Source: Desulfobacula sp.
Lineage (GTDB): Bacteria > Desulfobacterota > Desulfobacteria > Desulfobacterales > Desulfobacteraceae
Reading direction: 5' to 3'
DNA: 7,361 nt
Assembly: GCA_023144585.1 (NCBI GenBank)
Contig: JAGLFI010000057.1
Location: 1 to 7,361 of the forward strand
The notes under the pieces were generated by a model. That model worked only from the letters and a program-made list of their open reading frames with translations, did no database searches and had not been told where the DNA came from. The translations under genes and the position numbers were made by a program. Positions 1 through 6,078 of this stretch are shown here, one piece after another (within the stretch, counting starts at the first letter, position 1; each line of letters starts with the position of its first letter).

Positions 1-417
1 TCCGTTAATACGGGGAAATTCATGCGGGCCATGTCAGAGCGGGTGGAATCCTGGATTCATGACACCTATGCAGACGAGGTCAATTTTGAAAAGCTTGAGG
101 AACGAATGGACCCGGATGTGGCGGATGAAATTTATGAGCTTGAGCGATGTGTGGAATGCGGATGTTGCGTATCTGCCTGTGCAACCAAACGGATGAGACC
201 GGATTTTCTTTCTGCCGTTGGATTTATGCGGCTTGCCAGATTTGCCATGGACCCCAGAGACAAACGGTCTGATGATGAGTTCTATGAAATTATGGGCGAT
301 GATGACGGCGTATTTGGCTGCATGACTCTTTTAGGATGTGAAGACTATTGTCCCAAGGATCTGCCGCATCAGACCCAGATTGCATATCTCAGAAGGAAGA
401 TGGTTTTGGTTAAATAG
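1..417 (+). CDS. frdB: Fumarate reductase / succinate dehydrogenase iron-sulfur subunit (3' part)
   Basis: This is the C-terminal 138 codons of the iron-sulfur subunit of a succinate:quinone oxidoreductase; the frame is open from the first base, so the gene begins upstream. The subunit passes electrons between the FAD subunit and the quinone-reactive membrane subunit. Counting from base 1, the cysteine pattern is complete for the two C-terminal clusters: C50, C53, C56 and C117 fit the [4Fe-4S] ligands, and C60, C107 and C113 the [3Fe-4S] ligands. The motifs CVECGCC and GDDDGVFGCMTLLGC, and the ending IAYLRRKM, closely resemble my memory of Wolinella succinogenes FrdB. That suggests the three-subunit, dihaem cytochrome b class with menaquinone. 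The N-terminal [2Fe-2S] domain lies outside the window. Direction in vivo (succinate oxidation or fumarate reduction) cannot be told from sequence, so sdhB is an equally fair name. The next gene, a fumarase, starts 16 bases later and is probably cotranscribed. Confidence 0.95.
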   Translation, partial: SVNTGKFMRAMSERVESWIHDTYADEVNFEKLEERMDPDVADEIYELERCVECGCCVSACATKRMRPDFLSAVGFMRLARFAMDPRDKRSDDEFYEIMGDDDGVFGCMTLLGCEDYCPKDLPHQTQIAYLRRKMVLVK

Positions 418-433
418 TTAAGAGGTAAAAAAA

Positions 434-2044
434 ATGAATGAATTTAAATTTGAGACCATGTTTCCTTTGGGAGAAGATACAACCCAATATCGTCTCCTCA
501 CCAAAGAACATATCAGGATAAGAGAGTTTGAGGGAAAAGAGGTTCTCATGATAGAACCGCAAGCCATAACCCTGCTTGCCAATCAGGCTTTTAAAGATGT
601 GGCTCATCTTTACCGGTCTGAACATCTTGAGAGTTTAAGGAAAATTATTGATGATCCCCAAAGCAGTGATAATGACCGGTATGTCGCCCTGGAACTCTTA
701 AAAAATGCTGTAATTGCCTCTGAAAAGGTCTATCCCATGTGCCAGGATACGGGAACAGCCATTGTCATGGCGAAAAAAGGCCAGCAGGTCTGGACCTGGA
801 CAGATGATGAAGAAGAGTTGTCCAAAGGGGTTTTTCAGGCTTATACAGAAAATTATTTAAGATATTCTCAGAATGCCCCGCTGACCATGTACAAGGAGAT
901 GAACACTAAGACCAATCTGCCGGCCCAGATTGATATTGCCTCTGTTCAGGGAGAGGCCTACAAGTTCCTGTTCATGGCAAAAGGCGGCGGTTCCGCTAAT
1001 AAAACAGCTCTTTTCCAGATGACAAAGGCGGTATTAAATTCTGAAGAGACCCTGATCAATTTTATGCTGGAAAAAATGAGAGGCCTTGGGACAGCAGCCT
1101 GTCCACCATATTATATTGCTTTTGTCATTGGCGGAACTTCTGCAGAACTCAATTTAAAAGCCGTGAAATTGGCCTCGGCAAGATATCTGGATTCATTGCC
1201 CACAAAGGGCAGTGAAACCGCCCATGCATTCAGGGACATTGATCTTGAAGAAAAAGTGTTGATAAAATCCCAGGAACTTGGGCTTGGTGCCCAGTTTGGC
1301 GGTAAGCATTTCGCTCTGGATGTCCGGGTGATTCGTCTGCCAAGGCATGGAGCCTCATGTCCCGTTGGTATAGGAGTTTCTTGTTCTGCCGATCGCCAGA
1401 TCAAGGGGAAAATTACAAGGGATGGAATTTTCTTAGAACAATTGGAAGAGAATCCTGCCCAATACCTGCCGAAAAAAGAACCTGAAATGAAAGAAGCTGT
1501 CCAGATTGATCTGAACAGGCCCATGGATGAGATTCGGGCTGAACTTTCCAAATATCCGGTTGCCACAAGACTTTCCTTAACCGGTAAAATCATTGTGGGA
1601 AGGGACATTGCCCATGCTAAATTCATGGAAGGATTTGAAGCAGGTAATGGCCTGCCCGAATATCTGAAAAATCATATTATTTATTATGCAGGACCTGCCA
1701 AGACACCGGATGGTGAGGCTTCCGGAGCATTCGGCCCCACCACTGCCGGAAGGATGGATCCCTATGTACCCATCTTCCAGAAAGAGGGCGCTTCCATGAT
1801 CATGCTGGCAAAAGGGAATAGAAGCAAACAGGTGACTGACGCCTGCAGGGAATACGGCGGATTTTACCTGGGTTCACCCGGGGGCCCTGCTGCCCGCCTT
1901 GGAAAAGACTTTATCAAGAAAGTTGAACTGGTCGAATACGAAGAACTGGGTATGGAAGCTGTTTATATGATTACCGTGGAAAATTTTCCTGCTTTTATCA
2001 TTGTTGATGATAAAGGTAATGATTTTTATGCTGATCTATTGTAA
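434..2044 (+). CDS. fumA: Fumarate hydratase class I, single-chain, [4Fe-4S]
   Basis: Reversibly hydrates fumarate to (S)-malate in the cytoplasm using a labile, oxygen-sensitive [4Fe-4S] cluster. The 536-aa chain is close to the roughly 548 aa of E. coli FumA/FumB and carries both halves that are separate alpha and beta subunits in many anaerobes and archaea. The N-terminal catalytic part (about 1-330) has the expected cluster ligands C103 (in PMCQDTGTA), C223 (in GTAACPP) and C309 (in HGASCPVG). The C-terminal part (about 365-536) has [49 protein letters not shown] and the terminal [14 protein letters not shown], all typical of the family. The ATG at 434 is preceded by AAGAGGT (420-426) with 7 bases of spacing. 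It sits 16 bases after frdB and ends before a strong terminator, so it looks like the last gene of the frd/sdh operon. A tartrate dehydratase-like activity is possible in this superfamily, but the full-length similarity and the frd context favour fumarase. Confidence 0.95.
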   Translation: MNEFKFETMFPLGEDTTQYRLLTKEHIRIREFEGKEVLMIEPQAITLLANQAFKDVAHLYRSEHLESLRKIIDDPQSSDNDRYVALELLKNAVIASEKVYPMCQDTGTAIVMAKKGQQVWTWTDDEEELSKGVFQAYTENYLRYSQNAPLTMYKEMNTKTNLPAQIDIASVQGEAYKFLFMAKGGGSANKTALFQMTKAVLNSEETLINFMLEKMRGLGTAACPPYYIAFVIGGTSAELNLKAVKLASARYLDSLPTKGSETAHAFRDIDLEEKVLIKSQELGLGAQFGGKHFALDVRVIRLPRHGASCPVGIGVSCSADRQIKGKITRDGIFLEQLEENPAQYLPKKEPEMKEAVQIDLNRPMDEIRAELSKYPVATRLSLTGKIIVGRDIAHAKFMEGFEAGNGLPEYLKNHIIYYAGPAKTPDGEASGAFGPTTAGRMDPYVPIFQKEGASMIMLAKGNRSKQVTDACREYGGFYLGSPGGPAARLGKDFIKKVELVEYEELGMEAVYMITVENFPAFIIVDDKGNDFYADLL

Positions 2045-2067
2045 TTAAGCGTATTCTTGATTTTTTT

Positions 2068-2109
2068 AAAGCCCCGAAAGAGATTTTTAATCGCTTCCGG
2101 GGCTTTTTT
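2068..2109 (+). terminator. Rho-independent terminator after the class I fumarase
   Basis: The perfect 9-bp arms AAAGCCCCG (2068-2076) and CGGGGCTTT (2098-2106) form a GC-rich stem. One A-C mismatch and three further inner pairs (AAG with CTT) can extend it around an AT-rich loop. A run of six T (2104-2109) follows, overlapping the end of the stem. It begins 23 bases after the fumarase stop, ends the frd-fum transcript, and separates it from fumC. On the opposite strand the T run is interrupted, so I read it as acting mainly on the + strand. Confidence 0.88.
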
Positions 2110-2120
2110 AATTTCATTTC

Positions 2121-2131
2121 TGCTATATAAT
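2121..2131 (+). promoter_or_regulatory. Candidate promoter -10 region for fumC
   Basis: Within the AT-rich gap, TGCTATATAAT contains an extended -10 form (TG, one base, then TATATA at 2124-2129) and an overlapping perfect TATAAT (2126-2131). It lies just downstream of the terminator and would give a 5' leader of about 45-50 bases before the fumC start. No good -35 hexamer is seen at 17 bases, because that position falls in the terminator's T run. This is an inference from base pattern only. Confidence 0.35.
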
Positions 2132-2184
2132 TGTAAAAGAAATATCTTTTGTGTGTCCATAACAAATAATATTTGGAGATTTTC

Positions 2185-3576
2185 ATGAAGACAAGAATAG
2201 AAAAAGATACCATGGGCGAAATTCATGTCCCTTTTGATAAATACTGGGGTGCACAGACCCAGAGGTCTTTAAATTATTTTAAAATCGGAAGACAGAAGAT
2301 GCCTTTGGAAATCATCAGGGCATTTGGAATATTAAAAAAAGCAGCAGCCATTGTGAATCATGAGCTGGGGATTCTGTCCCGGGGAAAAAAAGATATAATT
2401 ATCCAAGTCTGCGATGAAATCATCAAAGGAGTTCTTGATGATCATTTCCCTCTGGTTGTCTGGCAGACCGGGTCGGGTACCCAGTCCAATATGAATGTGA
2501 ATGAAGTCATTGCCAACCGGGCCCATGTGTTGTTTGGCAATAAGCCCGGGGAGGGGAACCGCCTTATTCATCCCAATGATGATGTCAATAAATCCCAGTC
2601 TTCAAATGATACCTTTCCAGCCGCCATGCATATTGCGGCCTGTAAGATCTTGTCTGATAGCACCATTCCTTCCATAGAAGCGTTGAAAGCCTCTTTGGAA
2701 AAGAAGGTCAAAGACTGGGATAAGATTGTAAAAATTGGCCGGACGCACCTGATGGATGCAATCCCCTTGACCCTGGGGCAGGAATTTTCAGGATACGCAT
2801 CCATGCTGGATCATGGTCTTAAAGCCCTGGGTCACACCTTGTCCCATCTGGCCGAGCTGGCCCTGGGTGGGACAGCCGTGGGAACCGGTCTGAACGCACC
2901 CGGGGGATATGACATAAAGGTGGCCCGAATTATTGCCGATTTGACCGGCTATCCTTTTGTCACGGCACCCAATAAATTTGAATCTTTAGGCGCACATGAT
3001 GCCATTGTTGCAACACATGGGGCACTGAAAACATTGGCGGTCAGTCTCATGAAAATTGCTAATGACATAAGGCTTCTGGGCTCAGGGCCGCGATGCGGCA
3101 TCGGGGAGCTGCTGCTGCCGGAAAATGAACCCGGGTCCTCTATCATGCCGGGAAAAGTAAACCCCACCCAGACAGAAGCTCTGACAATGGTGTGCGCCCA
3201 GGTCATGGGCAATGATGTCACTATCAATATTGGCGGATCAAATGGACATTTTGAGCTCAATGTATTTAAACCGGTGATCATTTACAACTTCCTGGAATCG
3301 GCACGGCTGTTGGGCGATGCAGCATTATCGTTTAAAAATAATTGTGTGGACGGCAGTGAACCTAGTTATGAAAATATTCAAAAACACCTTCAGGAGTCAC
3401 TCATGCTGGTGACGGCCTTAAATCCCCATATCGGCTATGAGCAGGCAGCTAAGGTTGCAAAGAAAGCCCATAAAGAGAAGAAAACACTGAAGCAGGCAGC
3501 CCTTGATCTGGGAATCGTAACGAACGAACAATTTGATAAATGGGTGGATCCCAAAAAAATGACAGGAAACATATAA
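2185..3576 (+). CDS. fumC: Fumarate hydratase class II
   Basis: Iron-free, homotetrameric, oxygen-stable fumarase of the aspartase/fumarase superfamily, catalysing fumarate + water = (S)-malate. The best start is ATG 2185, with GGAG at 2175-2178 and 6 bases of spacing; the in-frame TTG at 2173 runs into that ribosome site. The product is 463 aa, against 467 for E. coli FumC. Family signatures are intact: GSGTQSNMN (96-104); [25 protein letters not shown] with the catalytic-pair histidine at H188; [10 protein letters not shown]; and the [10 protein letters not shown] loop (317-326) whose S318 matches the catalytic serine of E. coli FumC. The lysine and asparagine after MPGK argue for fumarase or its close relatives; aspartase is less likely given the neighbouring fumarase and the overall match to FumC. 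A terminator separates it from the class I gene, so it is probably expressed on its own, perhaps from the AT-rich element just upstream. Confidence 0.95.
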   Translation: MKTRIEKDTMGEIHVPFDKYWGAQTQRSLNYFKIGRQKMPLEIIRAFGILKKAAAIVNHELGILSRGKKDIIIQVCDEIIKGVLDDHFPLVVWQTGSGTQSNMNVNEVIANRAHVLFGNKPGEGNRLIHPNDDVNKSQSSNDTFPAAMHIAACKILSDSTIPSIEALKASLEKKVKDWDKIVKIGRTHLMDAIPLTLGQEFSGYASMLDHGLKALGHTLSHLAELALGGTAVGTGLNAPGGYDIKVARIIADLTGYPFVTAPNKFESLGAHDAIVATHGALKTLAVSLMKIANDIRLLGSGPRCGIGELLLPENEPGSSIMPGKVNPTQTEALTMVCAQVMGNDVTINIGGSNGHFELNVFKPVIIYNFLESARLLGDAALSFKNNCVDGSEPSYENIQKHLQESLMLVTALNPHIGYEQAAKVAKKAHKEKKTLKQAALDLGIVTNEQFDKWVDPKKMTGNI

Positions 3577-3607
3577 AAAAAAGGAGACGTTTTTTCGTTG
3601 TCAACAT

Positions 3608-3636
3608 TTGCCAGGGATTTAAAAAGGGCATATACT
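3608..3636 (+). promoter_or_regulatory. Predicted sigma-70 promoter for the 70-aa gene
   Basis: TTGCCA (3608-3613) and TATACT (3631-3636) are separated by exactly 17 bases, each one mismatch from the consensus hexamers. Transcription would start near 3643, leaving a leader of about 33 bases that contains the AGGAG ribosome site at 3662-3666. It lies in the 99-base gap after fumC and would drive the small gene and probably the reductase-like gene after it. It is prediction only, but it is the best promoter match I found in the window's intergenic DNA. Confidence 0.6.
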
Positions 3637-3675
3637 TTTACTGAACATCAACGATAGGAATAGGAGATCAAGGCC

Positions 3676-3888
3676 ATGGATCATCATGTGACCGTATTTA
3701 AACCATACCCTTTTAAAGAGGGGCAGAAAATATTTATTGAGGGATCAAAACGATCCGGTGACTGGGAAGTGGTAGGCTTAAGCGAAACCAAAGTCACTCT
3801 TAGATGCCCCATTTCAAAAAAAGAAGTAAACTGGGACAGGTTTTGTTATTATATTGAAGATAAAAATATAAAATGGCCCAGGGACTAA
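3676..3888 (+). CDS. Small conserved-looking protein of unknown function (70 aa)
   Basis: I do not recognise this protein. The ATG at 3676 has AGGAG at 3662-3666 with 9 bases of spacing and lies about 33 bases past the likely transcription start of a good promoter, so translation is well supported. The product has no signal peptide or membrane segment and should be cytoplasmic. After GQKIFIEG (16-23) it alternates hydrophobic and polar residues in short stretches (DWEVVGL 29-35, KVTLRCP 39-45, CYYIED 57-62) broken by glycine and charged turns. This suggests a small all-beta, SH3-like barrel; that is inference. It has two cysteines (C44, C57) not spaced as a metal motif, four tryptophan/phenylalanine-rich patches, and a basic C-terminal end. 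A reductase-fold gene follows 37 bases later and is probably cotranscribed. No function is proposed. Confidence 0.8.
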   Translation: MDHHVTVFKPYPFKEGQKIFIEGSKRSGDWEVVGLSETKVTLRCPISKKEVNWDRFCYYIEDKNIKWPRD

Positions 3889-3925
3889 GATCCGTTACTG
3901 AGTTTGAATATGAGGATAAAGAAAC

Positions 3926-4429
3926 ATGAAAGTAATACTCTTGATGGCTGTTACAGCAGACGGGATGATTGCAAGAAATTCCATGCAAACCATAGACTGG
4001 ACCGGAAAAGCGGATAAGAAATATTTTGTTCATATCACCCGGGAATCAGGCACCATGATCATGGGCTCAAAAACATTTGATACCATTGGGAAAGTGTTGC
4101 CGGGACGTAAAAATATTGTCATGACAAGGGACAAAACAAGAGCAAGCCAGGACAGGGATTTGATATTTACCAGCCAGATACCGGGTCAGATCATCAATGA
4201 TTTTAAAGCCCAGGGGTTTGAATCTGTAACGCTCATTGGCGGATCAATGATAAATACTCTGTTTATAAAAGAAAACCTGATTGATGAAATTCATGTTACA
4301 ATTGTCCCAAGGCTTTTTGGAAAGGGGTTGTCCCTATTTAACGAATCCCTGGATATTCGGTTGGATTTGCTGGATGTCACGGAAATTGATAAAGGTCATG
4401 TTTTATTAAGATATGCAGTCAAGAAATAA
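3926..4429 (+). CDS. RibD C-terminal / dihydrofolate reductase-fold protein
   Basis: A 167-aa stand-alone protein of the RibD-C/DHFR superfamily, NAD(P)H-binding reductases that include the reductase half of RibD and many uncharacterised single-domain proteins. It opens with the typical MKVILLMAVTADGMIA strand-loop (1-16). Next come MIMGSKTFDTIG (44-55) and LPGRKNIVMTRD (58-69), equivalent to the cofactor-binding GRxT/LPGR region. After these come VTLIGGSMINTLFI (101-114) with the GG turn that contacts the cofactor phosphates, then DEIHVTIVPRLFGKG (120-134). There is no deaminase domain, so it is not complete RibD. The substrate is unknown: pterin reduction, riboflavin precursor reduction or something else would all fit. 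The start has TGAGGA at 3911-3916 with 9 bases of spacing. It lies 37 bases after the small gene, and no terminator follows it. Confidence 0.85.
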   Translation: MKVILLMAVTADGMIARNSMQTIDWTGKADKKYFVHITRESGTMIMGSKTFDTIGKVLPGRKNIVMTRDKTRASQDRDLIFTSQIPGQIINDFKAQGFESVTLIGGSMINTLFIKENLIDEIHVTIVPRLFGKGLSLFNESLDIRLDLLDVTEIDKGHVLLRYAVKK

Positions 4430-4505
4430 ATCCATTGCAAGGGAAGTCCTTGGAGAGTTTCCTGAAACCGACCGGCATATCATTAACACCATGCTCTCAA
4501 AATAA
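4413..4505 (+). CDS. Possible 30-codon ORF overlapping the reductase gene end
   Basis: An ATG at 4413, 17 bases before the end of the reductase-like gene and in a different frame, opens a 30-aa frame that ends at TAA 4503. The peptide has a protein-like, charged, amphipathic look (for example REVLGEFPETDRHIINTM) in what would otherwise be intergenic DNA. Only a poor ribosome site precedes it (ATTAAG), so it would depend on translational coupling. It could be a small coupled protein, the remnant of a lost gene, or chance. I do not recognise it. Confidence 0.3.
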   Translation: MQSRNKSIAREVLGEFPETDRHIINTMLSK

Positions 4506-4512
4506 TAATTTC

Positions 4513-4527
4513 TTGACAGCCTATAAT
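4513..4527 (+). promoter_or_regulatory. Candidate promoter elements upstream of the kinase gene
   Basis: A perfect TTGACA (4513-4518) and a perfect TATAAT (4522-4527) lie in the 119-base gap before the kinase gene, but only 3 bases apart, so they cannot serve as a -35/-10 pair. TATAAT used alone would start transcription near 4534, about 15 bases before the kinase ATG. TTGACA with 17-base spacing meets only TATTGA (4536-4541), a weak -10. One of them is probably used; which one is undecided. Confidence 0.35.
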
Positions 4528-4548
4528 ATTTTAACTATTGAAATTTAA

Positions 4549-6048
4549 ATGGCTTTATTTGAAAAAAAAATATCCTTGTCGTTGAAAACGCTTCCTGTGC
4601 GAATTGTTATTCCTGTTGCATTAACCATTCTTCTCTTTATCCTGACCATTTTTCTTTTAATCATTCCACTTTTGGAAAAAAATATGATGGCGGGTAAAAG
4701 AGAGGGCATCATGCATTTGACGGAGAGTGCATGGAGTACATTGAATTTTTTTTACGCAAAAGCCCAAAAAGGGTTGATCTCTCATGAAGAGGCCAAACAA
4801 CAGGCCATAAACCATTTGCAGCAATTAAAATACGGGCCTGAACTGAAAGATTATTTTTGGATAAATGATATGACGCCGAATATGATCATGCATCCATACC
4901 GTTCGGATCTTGAGGGTAAGGACGTATCAGATTTTAAAGATCCGGCCGACAAATATTTGTTTGTTGAAATGGTTGAAATAGTGAAAAACAAAGATGCAGG
5001 CTTTGTGGATTATCTCTGGCAATGGAAGGGAGATTCAAACAAAATAGTTCCCAAAATTTCCTATGTTAAGGGATTTGCCCCCTGGGGCTGGATTATCGGA
5101 ACCGGTATCTATATTGAAGATGTCAGACAGGAAATTCTGACCATAATGCGCCGGTTAATCTATACCTGCTCAGGGATTATGATTCTGTTCGTACTGCTGT
5201 GCGGTTATATTATATGGCAGGGCACAAAGGCTGAAAAAGAACGGATAAACGCCATGGAACAATCCAATTTAAGAGAGAAACAACTTCTTCAGGCGGATAA
5301 AATGACATCTTTGGGAATACTTGTGGCAGGGGTTGCCCATGAAATTAATAACCCTGCAACATCTTTAATGCTCAATGCACCGAATCTTAAAAAAGCATGG
5401 CATGCATTCACGTGGATTCTGGATGATCATTTTACAAAGCACAAGGATGAACTTGTCTGCAATATGCCATACGCAGAACTCAGCAAACGGATTGATATGA
5501 TGCTGACCGCAATTGAAGACAGTTCTGCAAGGATAAAAAGAATCATAACGGAGTTAAAGGATTTTTCACGTCCCCCAGAGGCAGATATGGAAAGTGAAAT
5601 TGATATTAACCTTATGGTAAAAAAATCACTGGATCTGACCCAATCCATATTGAAAAAAGCAACAAACCACCTGTCTGTTGATTTTGAAGAGGGGCTGCCG
5701 AAAATTTCAGGCAATTTCCAGAAACTACAGCAGGTTATTATTAATTTGCTTGTTAATGCAAGCCAGGCTCTTGACAATACGGAACAGTCCATCCATGTGC
5801 AAACGTCAATACTTAAAGAGTCTCATTTTATTGCGATTGAGGTGAGCGACAGCGGGCCGGGTGTTTCTCCCGGGGATTTAAAAAAAATGAAAGGACCTTT
5901 TTTTACGACCAAAAGGGATCACGGAGGAACAGGTCTCGGACTTTCTATTTCAGAAAAAATTGTATATGATCACAAGGGGATATTGGAGTTTGTTTCGGAA
6001 TTTGGAAAGGGTTTGACTGCAAAAGTACTGCTGCCTTTGGGCAATTAG
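4549..6048 (+). CDS. Membrane sensor histidine kinase with extracytoplasmic Cache domain
   Basis: A 499-aa sensor kinase that should autophosphorylate and pass phosphate to the regulator encoded next. Order: first membrane helix about 17-42; periplasmic sCache_2-like domain about 45-192, recognisable from DYFWINDMTPNMIMHPY (101-117), the GKDVSDFKDP stretch and GFAPWGWIIGTGIYIEDV (175-192); second membrane helix about 203-223; a short charged coiled linker without a clear HAMP domain; HisKA with phosphoacceptor H264 in VAHEINNP; and a complete HATPase with N box QQVIINLLVNASQAL (394-408), DSGPGV (434-439), FFTTK (451-455) and GGTGLGLS (459-466). Single Cache domains of this type are known in some chemoreceptors to bind short carboxylates, so an organic-acid ligand is plausible but unproven. 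A stop codon lies directly before ATG 4549, so no longer start is possible; there is no clear Shine-Dalgarno, which suggests weak or leaderless-like initiation. Confidence 0.92.
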   Translation: MALFEKKISLSLKTLPVRIVIPVALTILLFILTIFLLIIPLLEKNMMAGKREGIMHLTESAWSTLNFFYAKAQKGLISHEEAKQQAINHLQQLKYGPELKDYFWINDMTPNMIMHPYRSDLEGKDVSDFKDPADKYLFVEMVEIVKNKDAGFVDYLWQWKGDSNKIVPKISYVKGFAPWGWIIGTGIYIEDVRQEILTIMRRLIYTCSGIMILFVLLCGYIIWQGTKAEKERINAMEQSNLREKQLLQADKMTSLGILVAGVAHEINNPATSLMLNAPNLKKAWHAFTWILDDHFTKHKDELVCNMPYAELSKRIDMMLTAIEDSSARIKRIITELKDFSRPPEADMESEIDINLMVKKSLDLTQSILKKATNHLSVDFEEGLPKISGNFQKLQQVIINLLVNASQALDNTEQSIHVQTSILKESHFIAIEVSDSGPGVSPGDLKKMKGPFFTTKRDHGGTGLGLSISEKIVYDHKGILEFVSEFGKGLTAKVLLPLGN

Positions 6049-6078
6049 AAAAGTATCGTTTAAAAGGATCAGGATACA

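Noticed and set aside
1111..1626. A 171-codon open frame on the minus strand
   Set aside because: Fully inside the class I fumarase, whose cluster cysteines and motifs are encoded on the + strand here; no domain is seen in the antisense product.
3575..3596. A-run / T-run hairpin just after fumC as a terminator
   Set aside because: The stem would be only about six A-T pairs with no GC content, too weak to call a rho-independent terminator.
3598..3657. A TTG-started 19-codon frame after fumC with AAGGAGA upstream, in frame with fumC and with the 70-aa gene
   Set aside because: The ribosome-site spacing is long (about 11 bases), the start is weak, two in-frame TAG codons separate it from the 70-aa gene, and the predicted promoter overlaps it. 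Stop read-through or pyrrolysine insertion would need independent support.
4438..4452. CAAGG / CCTTG hairpin in the gap after the reductase gene
   Set aside because: Only 5 bp with no T run after it, so not a terminator; it is also inside the possible 30-codon ORF.
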